DNA from: an uncultured Christensenellaceae bacterium
GTDB lineage: Bacteria; Bacillota; Clostridia; Christensenellales; UBA3700
Assembly: GCA_944380305.1 (NCBI GenBank)
Contig: CALWHF010000016.1
Coordinates: forward strand, 1-36,510
Direction: 5' to 3'
Length of the DNA stretch: 36,510 nt
Shown piece after piece: positions 1 to 10,637 of this stretch. The notes beneath the pieces are model-generated. The model did no database searches. It saw only the letters and a list, made by a program, of their open reading frames with translations, and was not told the DNA's origin. How positions within the stretch are numbered: position 1 is the stretch's first letter; every line of letters starts with the position of its first letter. A program made the translations under genes and the position numbers.

Positions 1-2144
<2,144 letters not shown>

Positions 2145-2155
2145 ATATTACCTCC

Positions 2156-5100
2156 TTATTCGTTGTCGTCCGACGAGCCGAACAGATCTCCGTCCTCGTC
2201 GTCGCCCATATCGTCGAAGAGGCTTGCCTCTCCGAACATAGAGGACTCGTCGCCGATGCCGAATACGTCTTCGCCCTCTCCCGACGACAGATCGAAAGCG
2301 TCGACCTCGTCGAGCTCCTGCTCTTTCTCGGGAACGTAATCGATGTCCTCGTCCACGTTCTCTCTGAGACCTATTTCTTCCTTGTTCTCGTTGAGCACCT
2401 TTACGTCGAGCGCGAGACCCTGGAATTCCTTGATAAGAACCTTGAAGGACTCCGGCGTGCCGGGCTCGCTGATCGTGCTGCCCTTGACGATGGACTCGTA
2501 GGTCTTGACACGACCGACGACGTCGTCTGACTTGACGGTCAGGATCTCCTGCAGTATGTGCGACGCGCCGTACGCTTCGAGTGCCCAGACTTCCATTTCG
2601 CCGAATCTCTGTCCGCCGAACTGCGCCTTACCGCCGAGAGGCTGTTGCGTTACGAGGCTGTACGGTCCCGTGGAACGCGCGTGGATCTTGTCGTCTACGA
2701 GGTGGATCAGCTTGAGCATGTACATGTAACCGACCGTGACGGGGTTCTCGAACTTCTCGCCCGTTCTGCCGTCGAACAGCTCCATCTTGCCGCTTGCGGG
2801 CAGATTGTTCTCTGCGAACAGCTCCTTGATGTCGGACTCTTTAGCTCCGTCGAAGACAGGGGTAGCTATCTTCCAGTCGAGCAGTTTTGCGACGAAACCG
2901 AGGTGCACTTCGAAGACCTGACCGATATTCATACGCGAAGGAACGCCCATCGGGTTGAGCACTATCTGGAGCGGAGTGCCGTCTGCCATGAAAGGCATAT
3001 CTTCTTTGGGAAGGACTCTCGAAACGACGCCCTTGTTACCGTGACGTCCCGCCATCTTGTCGCCGACGCCGAGCTTACGCTTCTGCGCGATGTAGACTCT
3101 GACGACCTTTGTAACGCCCGGGGGCAGCTCGTCCTTGTTCTCTCTCGTGAACACTTTGACGTCCACGACGATACCGCTCTGTCCGTGAGGAACTTTGAGC
3201 GAAGTGTCTCTGACCTCTCTCGCCTTTTCGCCGAAGATCGCTCTGAGGAGCCTCTCTTCGGGAGTCAGCTCGGTCTCGCCCTTCGGGGTAACTCTGCCGA
3301 CGAGGATGTCGCCGCTGTGTACCTCTGCGCCGACCATGATGATACCGTCGTCGTCGAGGTATTTGAGCGCGTCGTCGCCGAGGTTGGGGATGTCGCGGGT
3401 GATCTGCTCTTCGCCCAATCTCGTGTCACGGCTCTCTATTTCGTATTCTTCTATATGGATAGAAGTGAAAACGTCGTCTTTTACCAGCTCTTCGCTGATC
3501 AGGATAGCGTCCTCGTAGTTGTAACCCTCCCAGCTCATGTAGCCGATAAGGATGTTTCTGCCGAGTGACAGCTCGCCGTTGTCGGTCGAAGGACCGTCTG
3601 CGAGCACCATGCCCTTTACGACCTTCTGACCTACGTTGACGATAGGCTTCTGGTTGATGCAGGTGCCGTTGTTCGAACGCTCGAACTTCTGCAGTTTGTA
3701 GACGTCTACGTCGCCGTCTCCTCTCTCGACCTCTATCTTGGTAGCGTCCATTGCTTTGACGACGCCGTCGTTCTTGGCGATGACCATGACGCCGGAATCG
3801 TACGCGATTTTGTGCTCCATTCCCGTAGCTATTATAGGAGCCTGCGGACGCAGGAGCGGAACTGCCTGACGCTGCATGTTCGAACCCATCAGAGCACGCG
3901 ACGTATCGTCGTTCTCGAGGAAGGGTACGAGCGATGCCGCGACGGAAACGAGCTGCTTGGGCGAAACGTCCATATAGTCGACCGTACGCTTGTCCACCGC
4001 GCGGATGTCTTCTCTTATACGGCAGGTAACGCGGTCTTCGACGAATCTTCCGTTCTCGTCGAGGGGGGTGTTCGCCTGAGCAACGACGTATTTATCCTCT
4101 TCGTCTGCCTGCAGGTAATCGACGTGATCGGTGACCACGATGTCGACGACCTCGCCGTTTTCGTTATAGGTCTTCTCTACCTTGCGGTACGGAGCCTCGA
4201 TAAAGCCGTATTCGTTGACTCTCGCGTAGGTTGCGAGCGACGATATAAGACCGATGTTCTGACCTTCGGGGGTCTCGATCGGGCACAGACGACCGTAGTG
4301 CGAGTAGTTGACGTCGCGGACTTCGAAACTTGCGCGTTCTCTGTTGAGTCCGCCGGGACCGAGTGCGGAAAGCTTTCTCTTGTGGGTCAGCTCCGCGATC
4401 GGGTTGTGGTGATCCATGAACTGCGACAGCTGCGAACTGCCGAAGAATTCTTTGATAACGCTGGTTACGGGCTTGATGTTGATGAAGGACTGAGCCTTAT
4501 GCTCGCCCGCGTCCTGAGTGATGGACATACGCTCTTTGATGACTCTGTCGAGTCTCGCCATACCTATGCGCAGCTGGTTCTGGAGCAGCTCGCCGACAGA
4601 CCTGACTCTGCGGTTCGCGAGGTGGTCGATATTATCGGCCACGCCGAAACCGTGTACGAGTCCGAGGTTGTAACATACGGACGAAACGATGTCGTCAAGC
4701 GTAATGTGTTTGATGACGAGGTTATCCTTGTCAGATCTGATAAGAGCCTTGAACTCGTCGTCGGAGAGGTTCTGCTCTTCTTTAACTTTGACGAGTCTCT
4801 TGAGCTCGGGCAGGTAGACCTTCTCGAGTATGCCGAGAGACTTGGGATCGCACTCGTCCTTGTTCCAGCCGAGATAAGCCGCCATGTCTACGGTATTGTT
4901 GCCCGTGAGTTTGAACTCGCCGCCGTCCGCGGTAGCGATATACGCCACGTTGACGCCCGCGTTCTGGATCTCGACCGCCTTTTCGGGAGCGATGACTTCT
5001 CCCGCCGAAGCGAGAACTTCGCCGTCCTCGGTCACGATGTCTCTCGTGATCTTCTGGTTCTCGAGTCTGGTAGCGAGAGCGAGTTTCTTGTTGACCTTGT

Positions 5101-5926
5101 ATCTTCCGACGCGCATCAGGTCGTATTTGCGCGAATCGTAGAACGTGCTTCTGATAAGTTGGGTCACGCCGTCCATCGTCGGGATCTCGCCCGGTTTCAT
5201 CTTTCTGTAAAGCTCGATCTTGGCGTCGTCTTCGTTCTTTGCGTTGCCGTCCTTGGCAATGGTCGCCTTGAGCATCTCCTCTTCGCCGAAGAGTTCGTAG
5301 AGCTGCTCGTCGCTGCCGTAGCCGAGTGCGCGCATGAGTACGCTGGCGGTCACCTTGCGGGTGCGGTCTACGCTGACCCACAGTATGCCGTTGGCGTCCT
5401 GCTTGAACTCGAGCCACGCGCCTCTGTTAGGCATAACGGTGGTCTCGTATCTGGGGGTGCCCGATCTGTCGAGAGTGAAAGTGCTGTAAACGCCCGGGCT
5501 TCTCACCAGCTGGCTGACGATGACTCTCTCCGCGCCGTTGATGATGAAGCTGCCGTTTTCCGTCATCAGCGGGAAGTCTCCCATGAAGACTTCCTCGACG
5601 GTCGCCTCGCCCGTATCGTTGTGTACGAGCCTTACCTTTACCTTGAGCGGCAAAGCGTAAGTGGCGTCGCGGTCCTTGCACTCCTTGATATCGTACTTGG
5701 GCTTGCCTTCCAGCGAGAAACCGAGGAACTGCAGTTCCATTCTTCCTGCGAAGTCCACGACGGGAGAAAAGTCGTCGAGAACTTCCTGTATGCCTTCGGT
5801 GATAAACTGCTGGTAGGAGTCCTTTTGCAAAGCGATCAGATACGGGATATCGAGAGTGTCTTTGATCGTAGCAAAGCTCAGTCTTTCGGTATTGCCGTAC
5901 TTAACCTTGTGAATGTGTTGAGGCAT
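2156..5926 (-). CDS. rpoB: RNA polymerase beta subunit
   Basis: This is the 1256-residue beta subunit of RNA polymerase, complete and of typical Gram-positive length. The start ATG at 5926 is preceded by AAGGAGGG. The rifampicin-pocket region (about residues 494-535, from [12 protein letters not shown] to [14 protein letters not shown]) and the downstream CPIETPEG motif are clear. Near the C-terminus is [20 protein letters not shown], a family signature. The tail after it is very acidic. Relative to E. coli the rifampicin region has H506 and H507 (E. coli Q517, N518), K518 (R529), N528 (T539) and Q556 (P567); the main resistance positions corresponding to D516, H526 and S531 are wild type. 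The gene has its own promoter and leader. No ribosomal protein genes precede it. Confidence 0.99.
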   Translation of the reverse strand: MPQHIHKVKYGNTERLSFATIKDTLDIPYLIALQKDSYQQFITEGIQEVLDDFSPVVDFAGRMELQFLGFSLEGKPKYDIKECKDRDATYALPLKVKVRLVHNDTGEATVEEVFMGDFPLMTENGSFIINGAERVIVSQLVRSPGVYSTFTLDRSGTPRYETTVMPNRGAWLEFKQDANGILWVSVDRTRKVTASVLMRALGYGSDEQLYELFGEEEMLKATIAKDGNAKNEDDAKIELYRKMKPGEIPTMDGVTQLIRSTFYDSRKYDLMRVGRYKVNKKLALATRLENQKITRDIVTEDGEVLASAGEVIAPEKAVEIQNAGVNVAYIATADGGEFKLTGNNTVDMAAYLGWNKDECDPKSLGILEKVYLPELKRLVKVKEEQNLSDDEFKALIRSDKDNLVIKHITLDDIVSSVCYNLGLVHGFGVADNIDHLANRRVRSVGELLQNQLRIGMARLDRVIKERMSITQDAGEHKAQSFINIKPVTSVIKEFFGSSQLSQFMDHHNPIAELTHKRKLSALGPGGLNRERASFEVRDVNYSHYGRLCPIETPEGQNIGLISSLATYARVNEYGFIEAPYRKVEKTYNENGEVVDIVVTDHVDYLQADEEDKYVVAQANTPLDENGRFVEDRVTCRIREDIRAVDKRTVDYMDVSPKQLVSVAASLVPFLENDDTSRALMGSNMQRQAVPLLRPQAPIIATGMEHKIAYDSGVMVIAKNDGVVKAMDATKIEVERGDGDVDVYKLQKFERSNNGTCINQKPIVNVGQKVVKGMVLADGPSTDNGELSLGRNILIGYMSWEGYNYEDAILISEELVKDDVFTSIHIEEYEIESRDTRLGEEQITRDIPNLGDDALKYLDDDGIIMVGAEVHSGDILVGRVTPKGETELTPEERLLRAIFGEKAREVRDTSLKVPHGQSGIVVDVKVFTRENKDELPPGVTKVVRVYIAQKRKLGVGDKMAGRHGNKGVVSRVLPKEDMPFMADGTPLQIVLNPMGVPSRMNIGQVFEVHLGFVAKLLDWKIATPVFDGAKESDIKELFAENNLPASGKMELFDGRTGEKFENPVTVGYMYMLKLIHLVDDKIHARSTGPYSLVTQQPLGGKAQFGGQRFGEMEVWALEAYGASHILQEILTVKSDDVVGRVKTYESIVKGSTISEPGTPESFKVLIKEFQGLALDVKVLNENKEEIGLRENVDEDIDYVPEKEQELDEVDAFDLSSGEGEDVFGIGDESSMFGEASLFDDMGDDEDGDLFGSSDDNE

Positions 5927-5980
5927 TATTGACCCTCCTTAAAATTTTTCCGACTGAAACGCGTATGCGTATATAAAAAC

Positions 5981-6045
5981 GCGAAAATCTCCCCTTACCC
6001 GACATCCTTTCTCTTCCGTCGGCGGGGATATGTTGCTATTTTCGC
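5981..6045 (-). ncRNA. Structured rpoB 5' leader (three-part hairpin)
   Basis: In the roughly 138-nt leader between the promoter and rpoB the sequence can fold into one long interrupted stem. The pairing segments are 5981-5988 with 6038-6045 (8 bp), 5990-5994 with 6024-6028 (5 bp) and 5999-6003 with 6018-6022 (5 bp). No U-run follows, so it is not an intrinsic terminator. It may be a leader used for control of RNA polymerase synthesis, or simply a stabilising 5' structure. The pairing is seen in the sequence; the role is inference. Confidence 0.5.
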
Positions 6046-6070
6046 ATTTTACATACTAACGCAAATATAC

Positions 6071-6099
6071 ATTATAAGGAAAACTTCCAACCGTGTCAA
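6071..6099 (-). promoter_or_regulatory. Consensus sigma-A promoter for rpoBC
   Basis: On the minus strand TTGACA (6094-6099) is followed by exactly 17 bp and TATAAT (6071-6076). Both hexamers match the consensus perfectly. The predicted start of transcription is near 6064, giving a leader of about 138 nt before rpoB. Confidence 0.85.
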
Positions 6100-6224
6100 C
6101 GGTTTTTTGAAAATAATTATAAAAAAAATTGATTGACATTTCTGCACGTCCATAATTATATACTTCCCCGCAACGCTTGTCAATATCCAATTTCGCGCGC
6201 TTTGTCCACTATAACTTTTTCAAA

Positions 6225-6253
6225 AGAAAAACGCGACGGATATTTCCGTCGCG
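6225..6253 (-). terminator. Intrinsic terminator after the 6316-6915 gene
   Basis: A 9-bp GC-rich stem (6232-6240 with 6245-6253, loop of 4) is followed on the minus strand by TTTTTCTTTTG. It separates the small membrane-protein operon from the rpoB promoter. Confidence 0.8.
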
Positions 6254-6315
6254 AAAAGTATTGCGAACGTAAAACGCCTTCAGACAGTCACTCGCCTGAC
6301 CAGAAATACGAACTA

Positions 6316-6915
6316 TTATCCCAAAATCCCGTTCCGAAAGCAGTTTTCGGTGTCGTTTCCTGCGTCCGTGACGGGCGAAACGCCGTATTTTTCGTCGCTG
6401 TACGATTCGAGAAGATAGTACACCGCCGTGTCGACGACTTCGGGATCTGCCGAATCTATCACCATGAACTTGTCCGACGGCTGCTCTTTCAAAAATATCA
6501 CGGTGCGGTCTTCGTATACGGTCATGCCGTGCATGAACCGCATATCGTCGAAATCCTCGGTTTTCACCTCTTTTCCGCCTTCGTCGGGCACGAACCTGCC
6601 GCCCCACACTTCGTAGACCTCTACCGTCACGGTCTCACCCGCCGCCTCGGTCTCGAACACGGCGACGCTGCCGACGTCTATCAGCCCGTACAGCGCGCTG
6701 TAATACTTTACGTCTTCAGGCAGTCTGACCCAGATATCGACGTGGCAGCTTTTCGAGGGCTTTACGTCTCTCACCCTGTTAAGCGACGAGATCCCGACTT
6801 TGTTGTCTCTGAGCACGTTGTCCGCGATCAGCACGTTTATCGCGAAAACGTTGGCGACGACCATCGCCAGTACGAGCGCGATAAGCAGAGTATATACTAT
6901 TCTCTTCTTTGCCAT
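6316..6915 (-). CDS. Membrane-anchored hypothetical protein, 199 aa
   Basis: I do not recognise this family. The preferred start is ATG 6915, preceded by GAGGTGG; a longer frame extends upstream but overlaps another gene. The N-terminus (MAKKRIVYTLLIALVLAMVV) is a basic residue cluster followed by one transmembrane helix, consistent with a signal anchor or signal peptide. The remaining 165 residues are polar with alternating hydrophobics and rich in Asp, Glu and Val, as in an extracytoplasmic beta-rich domain. It lies immediately downstream of a 36-codon membrane-peptide gene whose stop overlaps its ribosome-binding site, so the two are probably translationally coupled. Confidence 0.75.
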   Translation of the reverse strand: MAKKRIVYTLLIALVLAMVVANVFAINVLIADNVLRDNKVGISSLNRVRDVKPSKSCHVDIWVRLPEDVKYYSALYGLIDVGSVAVFETEAAGETVTVEVYEVWGGRFVPDEGGKEVKTEDFDDMRFMHGMTVYEDRTVIFLKEQPSDKFMVIDSADPEVVDTAVYYLLESYSDEKYGVSPVTDAGNDTENCFRNGILG

Positions 6916-6923
6916 GATCCACC

Positions 6924-7034
6924 TCAGAACGTCAGCAATGCGATCAGAAATATCAACACCGCGGAAACAAACAATATTGCACTGAGTGCCAGACACGTCG
7001 TGACGAATTTTTTGGAAATTTTGTCGTTTTTCAA
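6924..7034 (-). CDS. 36-residue single-pass membrane peptide
   Basis: This small gene starts with TTG at 7034 behind a strong ribosome-binding site (GAGAGGAGGG, about 7 nt upstream). It begins MKNDKISKKF and then has a single hydrophobic helix from about residue 14 to 36. Its TGA stop lies 8 nt before the ATG of the next gene and directly precedes that gene's GGTGG. A promoter lies just upstream, which supports a real gene rather than a chance frame. Its function is unknown; being first in a two-gene operon, it could be a partner of the anchored protein downstream. Confidence 0.6.
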   Translation of the reverse strand: MKNDKISKKFVTTCLALSAILFVSAVLIFLIALLTF

Positions 7035-7060
7035 TGCCCTTCCCTCCTCTCTATGTTTAT

Positions 7061-7089
7061 ATTATACATCACACGTCGGACATTGTAAA
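7061..7089 (-). promoter_or_regulatory. Sigma-A promoter for the 36-residue peptide operon
   Basis: On the minus strand TTTACA (7084-7089), 17 bp, then TATAAT (7061-7066). It sits about 27 bp upstream of the TTG start and is divergent from the promoter of the HAD gene. Confidence 0.7.
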
Positions 7090-7123
7090 TATTCGATATA
7101 TACAATTTGAAATTACAGAGGTA

Positions 7124-7152
7124 TTGCATACGCGCGGATTATTTGCTATAAT
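7124..7152 (+). promoter_or_regulatory. Promoter placing the transcript start at the HAD gene's ATG
   Basis: TTGCAT (7124-7129), 17 bp, then TATAAT (7147-7152). Transcription would begin at about 7159-7161, at the start codon itself. No Shine-Dalgarno lies upstream of the ATG, so the mRNA appears to be leaderless. Confidence 0.6.
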
Positions 7153-7160
7153 ATGCATAT

Positions 7161-7865
7161 ATGGGCACAATAAAAAACGTAATATTCGATTTCGATATGA
7201 CACTCGGTTTCCGCACGACGATGTGGACGGACACCGTAAAAGAGCTTCTGCTCGAAAACAACGTATACGCCACGAGCGAACAGATACGTCCCGTAACGCA
7301 CGGCGGCGTCTATCCGTGGAGCGACCCTGCAATATCGCACGCGGATTTTTTCAAAGGCAGAGACTGGTGGGAGACTGTCTCGGGCAATATCGCAAAGGGA
7401 CTTGCCGAAAACGGCGTATGTTCTCTCCCGGATGCGGAAAAAGCGATGAAAGGGCTGCAAGACAGGTTCTGCGACATGTCGTACTGGAAACTTTTTCCCG
7501 ACACCATCGGCACTCTCGACGCACTTACATCACAGGGATATTCTCTCGCGCTCGTATCCAACCATATCCCCGAGGCGCGTGAAATTTTCAACAATCTGGG
7601 GCTGGGAGCGTATTTCTCCCGCATGGTGATCTCATCAGAAGAAGAATACGAAAAACCTCACCCCGAAGTACTGAGCAAAGCTCTCGGCAATTTTTCCAAG
7701 GATAAAACCGTGCTTGTCGGCGACAATTATTTTGCCGACGTGCTAGGTGCCTTACAGTTCGGAATGGGCGCGGTGCTCGTCAGAAAACCCAACGTAACGG
7801 GATACAACTACTACTGCAAAACGCTGGAAGAGCTCCCCGCTCTTCTCAAAAGGATGCAAAGATGA
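7161..7865 (+). CDS. HAD-superfamily phosphatase (phosphoglycolate phosphatase-like)
   Basis: A 234-residue cytosolic phosphohydrolase of the haloacid dehalogenase superfamily. All four motifs are visible: motif I FDFDMTL with nucleophile D10 and acid D12, motif II ending in S133 (LVSNH), motif III K165 (EKPHPE), and motif IV GDNYFAD with D188 and D193. The segment between motifs I and II is helical, as in cap type C1. The substrate cannot be read from sequence. The start is fixed by motif I, which begins right after the ATG. The stop overlaps the next gene as ATGA, so it forms an operon with rqcP and ispDF. Confidence 0.9.
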   Translation: MGTIKNVIFDFDMTLGFRTTMWTDTVKELLLENNVYATSEQIRPVTHGGVYPWSDPAISHADFFKGRDWWETVSGNIAKGLAENGVCSLPDAEKAMKGLQDRFCDMSYWKLFPDTIGTLDALTSQGYSLALVSNHIPEAREIFNNLGLGAYFSRMVISSEEEYEKPHPEVLSKALGNFSKDKTVLVGDNYFADVLGALQFGMGAVLVRKPNVTGYNYYCKTLEELPALLKRMQR

Positions 7866-8113
7866 GACTAGACAAATTTTTGAAAGTATCCAGAATAATC
7901 AAACGCCGCACGGTTGCGAACGAAGCGTGCGACGGCGGCAGAGTCGAGATAAACGGCAGACCCGCGAAAGCGGGCGCGCAGGTAAAGGTCGGCGACACGG
8001 TAACGCTGCGTTTCGGCGACCGCACTTTCAGATTCCGCATACTCGTCGTGGAAGAAACTGTCAAAAAACAGGACACGGCGGAAATGTACGAGGTCCTTAC
8101 AGATGAAATTTGA
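7862..8113 (+). CDS. rqcP: S4-domain RNA-binding protein RqcP (YabO/Hsp15 family)
   Basis: An 83-residue S4-domain protein that closely resembles B. subtilis YabO/RqcP from its first residues (MRLDKFLKVSRIIKRRT). In that family the protein acts with RqcH on split 50S subunits during ribosome-associated quality control and alanine tailing. The S4 core, with the basic helix and the GGRVEINGRPAKAG loop, is intact, and the length is normal. It starts inside the last codons of the HAD gene, has AAAAGG upstream, and its end overlaps ispDF by 11 bp. Confidence 0.92.
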   Translation: MRLDKFLKVSRIIKRRTVANEACDGGRVEINGRPAKAGAQVKVGDTVTLRFGDRTFRFRILVVEETVKKQDTAEMYEVLTDEI

Positions 8114-9227
8114 CGTGATACTGCCCTCGGGCGGCACGGGTTCGCGCACGGGGCTTTCGTACAACAAACTGTTTGCCGACATCGGCGGACTGACCGTGAT
8201 CGAAAAGACTGTCTCAGTATTTTGCCGCGACGACGTTGAAAAAATAGTCATTGCCTGCTCCGAAGCGGACGAACCCCGTTTCAGAGAGATCGCAAAAAAT
8301 TGCGACAAAAAAATAATCCTCGTACGCGGCGGCGACACACGCGGAAAGTCGGTATACAACGCACTGCTCGCCTGCGACGCCGAATACGTCGCGATACACG
8401 ACGGCGCGAGACCTTTTGCGGATAAAAAGACCGTGGATTCGGCTTTCGCGACCGCCGAAAAATACGGCACCGCGGTCGTATGCGTTCCCGTCACCGACAG
8501 CCTGCGCAAAAAGACGGCAAGCGGCTCTGTCGGAGTGGACAGGAGCGAGTATTTCGCCGTGCAGACGCCGCAGATATTCGGGCGCGAAAAGATACTAAAA
8601 GCGTACGCTCTCGCCGAAAAAGACGGCTTTTCGGCAACAGACGACGCGAGCGTATACGAGAGATATTTCGGCGACGTCGCCATATCAGAAGGCGATCCCT
8701 CAAACAAGAAAATAACCACCGCCGAAGACGTTGCCTCGCTCACTCCGCAAGGTTTCCGAGTAGGCACGGGGTGGGACACGCACGCGCTTGCCGAAGGCAG
8801 AAAACTGGTGCTCGGCGGCGTAGAGATCCCGCACACAAAAGGGCTTGTCGGTCATTCGGACGCTGATGTGCTCGTGCACGCCGTGATGGACGCGGTGCTC
8901 GGCGCGCTGGGAAGGCGCGACATCGGGGTGCTCTTCCCCGACACCGACCCCGCATACAAGGGTGCGGACAGCATGAAACTGCTCGAAAAAGTCGTCACGC
9001 TCATGAAAGACGACGGCTATGAGCTGAACAACCTTTCAGCGGTGATAATGGCGCAGAAACCCAAGCTGTCGCATCACATCCCTACTATGACGCAAAATAT
9101 CGCAGAGGCGTTCGGCGCGCCGACGTCTGCCGTGAACGTAGCCGCCACGACGACCGAAAAACTCGGCATGACGGGGCGAGAAGAAGGCATCAGCGCAATA
9201 TGTTATTGCTCTCTCGCAAAGAGGTGA
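8103..9227 (+). CDS. ispDF: Bifunctional IspD/IspF (MEP cytidylyltransferase / MEcPP synthase)
   Basis: A 374-residue fusion of two enzymes of the methylerythritol phosphate isoprenoid pathway. Residues 1 to about 212 are IspD, which makes CDP-methylerythritol: the nucleotide loop is LPSGGTGSR with R15 and K22, and IHDGARPF lies near residue 98. Residues about 217-374 are IspF, which makes methylerythritol cyclodiphosphate: metal ligands D225, H227 and H259, and the ATTTEKLGMTGR motif near the C-terminus. The usual PK of the IspD loop is NK here (YNKLF). IspE, the enzyme acting between the two, is not in the window. Translation is coupled to rqcP through an 11-bp overlap. Confidence 0.96.
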   Translation: MKFDVILPSGGTGSRTGLSYNKLFADIGGLTVIEKTVSVFCRDDVEKIVIACSEADEPRFREIAKNCDKKIILVRGGDTRGKSVYNALLACDAEYVAIHDGARPFADKKTVDSAFATAEKYGTAVVCVPVTDSLRKKTASGSVGVDRSEYFAVQTPQIFGREKILKAYALAEKDGFSATDDASVYERYFGDVAISEGDPSNKKITTAEDVASLTPQGFRVGTGWDTHALAEGRKLVLGGVEIPHTKGLVGHSDADVLVHAVMDAVLGALGRRDIGVLFPDTDPAYKGADSMKLLEKVVTLMKDDGYELNNLSAVIMAQKPKLSHHIPTMTQNIAEAFGAPTSAVNVAATTTEKLGMTGREEGISAICYCSLAKR

Positions 9228-9325
9228 CGTCCGTGTCACCGCTTTGTGACGGAAAAAGGTATGCGTTTCCCTGCCGGGGGAATAATATTGATATATATCG
9301 TATCCGTGCGCGGGCGCGATTTTAA

Positions 9326-9354
9326 TTGATTTCGCCGCGGGTATCTGCTAAAAT
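9326..9354 (+). promoter_or_regulatory. Promoter immediately before the 9362 start
   Basis: TTGATT (9326-9331), 17 bp, TAAAAT (9349-9354). The predicted transcript start is 9361-9362, which again coincides with an ATG (9362) lacking a Shine-Dalgarno. Confidence 0.5.
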
Positions 9355-9361
9355 GGAAACT

Positions 9362-9679
9362 ATGAAAAGAGAAAAACAGTCAAAAGGCGCATTGATCGCC
9401 AACGACATATTCGTATCGGCAGGCGCGCTCGTAGCGTGCTTCGGCATCATCGCGATATTCGCTGTAGGCGGTTTCGGTGCAATATGCTCTCTCATCGGTC
9501 TCGTCAGAAGTTTTGCGTCCGACAGCGTTGCCGCTCCGCTCGTATTGTCGCTTTGCGGCTTAGCGACAGCGACGCTTATGTTCATGTTGGGAATTGCCAT
9601 AAGTCGCATATTCCTCGACGGTATATCCGACTATATAGTCAGCCGCAGGAACAATGCCGACGTACGCAGCAGACGCTAA
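9362..9679 (+). CDS. Small two-TM membrane protein, 105 aa
   Basis: I do not recognise this family. From ATG 9362 (MKREKQSKG) the protein has a basic N-terminus, a hydrophobic helix at about residues 18-45, a second at about 55-82, and a basic tail ending RSRR. Both ends are therefore predicted to be cytoplasmic. An in-frame ATG at 9353 lies inside the predicted -10 box, so I prefer 9362, which would make a leaderless message. A terminator follows at 9711. Confidence 0.65.
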   Translation: MKREKQSKGALIANDIFVSAGALVACFGIIAIFAVGGFGAICSLIGLVRSFASDSVAAPLVLSLCGLATATLMFMLGIAISRIFLDGISDYIVSRRNNADVRSRR

Positions 9680-9710
9680 GCCCCTCTTTCCGTGTTTTTT
9701 CCACTCTATA

Positions 9711-9740
9711 CGTCTCTATCTCGAGGCGTTTTCTTTTTTT
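9711..9740 (+). terminator. Intrinsic terminator
   Basis: A 6-bp stem (9711-9716 with 9723-9728, one G-T pair) and loop of 6 are followed by TTTTCTTTTTTT. It ends the 9362 transcript before the Spo0A-like gene's control region. Confidence 0.65.
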
Positions 9741-9761
9741 CGCGTAATATCGATAATTTTT

Positions 9762-9806
9762 TACAAAATTCGACAATGATTTTACAATTTTGTACAAAAT
9801 TCAACA
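9762..9806. promoter_or_regulatory. Paired 0A-box direct repeats upstream of the Spo0A-like gene
   Basis: TACAAAATTCGACA (9762-9775) recurs as TACAAAATTCAACA (9793-9806), 31 bp apart, about three helical turns. The first contains a perfect 0A box (TGTCGAA on the minus strand, 9769-9775); the second matches at 6 of 7. The second repeat overlaps a 16-bp perfect palindrome at 9786-9801 and ends 8 bp before the -35 box. The arrangement suggests autoregulation by the downstream gene product; that role is inference. Confidence 0.55.
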
Positions 9807-9814
9807 TAAAACGA

Positions 9815-9844
9815 TTGACGCGAAAAGCGTCCCGATTGTATAAT
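9815..9844 (+). promoter_or_regulatory. Sigma-A promoter of the Spo0A-like gene
   Basis: TTGACG (9815-9820), 18 bp, TATAAT (9839-9844). The start is expected near 9851, about 30 nt before the ATG. Confidence 0.75.
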
Positions 9845-9881
9845 CATATCGTTAAAATTTGTATTTCAAAGGATGAAAATA

Positions 9882-10601
9882 ATGAACGCACCCGAGCACG
9901 TCGCCGTCGTCGAATCCGACGACTCTTTTGCTTATAAAATTTCCGATTTGTTGGCAAAACGTTGGCAAGACTGCGTATGCACGCAGTTCAAGACGTATAA
10001 CGATTTCTGCAAAAACCGTCTGGCGTTCGACACGTTCGTATTCAACGAAAACTCTTACCTGCTCTTTTTACAGGACAAGCCGCTGAGCGACGCGTTCGCC
10101 GATTCGTCAAAACGCTCTTATATGCTGACCGACAAAAACGGAAAGCCCAAAGCGGTCTATCTCGTATCGAGACAAAGCTCCGTTTCTCCCGAAGATCTCA
10201 CCGCAAAGATCGAGGCGCTCGAAGACGAATTCCTCAAAGAGCTGTTCCTGAAACTGGGATTCAGACACAATCTGACGGGTTGCAGGTATCTGAAAGCCGC
10301 AATCAAACTCGCAAGCCACGACTCTTCCTATCTGAACAAAGGCATAACCAAGAGACTGTATCCCGACCTCGCTGTCAGATTCGGAACCAATGCGGGCAGT
10401 ATCGAGCGCGGCATAAGACACGCACTCGGCGTATGTTTCGACAACGGCAAATTCCGCGCGCAGTCGTCCGTCTTCGGCAACTGTTTCGACAACAGTCATT
10501 GCCCTACCAACGGCGAATTCATCGCAGTGGTCGCGGATATGATGTCAACAAAGATAAAGAGTTCGTTCTCCGTCGAAAAACAAAAGATCTACCGCTGCTG
10601 A
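9882..10601 (+). CDS. Spo0A-family transcription factor with degenerate receiver domain
   Basis: A 239-residue protein, slightly shorter than B. subtilis Spo0A (267). Residues about 120-225 align well with the Spo0A DNA-binding domain: ITKRLYPDLAVRFGT, recognition-helix residues IERGIRH (174-180), and PTNGEFIAVVADM near 208-220. Residues 1 to about 110 resemble a receiver domain: a hydrophobic first strand ends in an acidic patch (VAVVESDD). The strand that should end in the phosphorylated Asp reads FDTFVFNEN, with Asn at about 55, so phosphorylation looks impaired. I chose ATG 9882 because AAAGGA lies 8 nt upstream; ATG 9873 overlaps that site. Function as a sporulation or developmental regulator is inferred from the domain only. 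It may be a paralogue of a true Spo0A encoded elsewhere. Confidence 0.85.
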   Translation: MNAPEHVAVVESDDSFAYKISDLLAKRWQDCVCTQFKTYNDFCKNRLAFDTFVFNENSYLLFLQDKPLSDAFADSSKRSYMLTDKNGKPKAVYLVSRQSSVSPEDLTAKIEALEDEFLKELFLKLGFRHNLTGCRYLKAAIKLASHDSSYLNKGITKRLYPDLAVRFGTNAGSIERGIRHALGVCFDNGKFRAQSSVFGNCFDNSHCPTNGEFIAVVADMMSTKIKSSFSVEKQKIYRC

Positions 10602-10612
10602 AGCCGCAAACG

Positions 10613-10637
10613 AAAAGGACGGTTTTCCGTCCTTTTT
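10613..10637. terminator. Bidirectional terminator between convergent genes
   Basis: A 10-bp stem (10613-10622 with 10627-10636), TTTT loop, with A and T runs on both sides. It serves the Spo0A-like gene on the plus strand and the GrpB-family gene on the minus strand. Confidence 0.85.

Noticed and set aside
9236..9258. Terminator after ispDF (GTCAC/GTGAC hairpin)
   Set aside because: The stem is short with a bulge and no U-run follows; it is also spaced differently from the Crp/Fnr operators (N6 and reversed arms).
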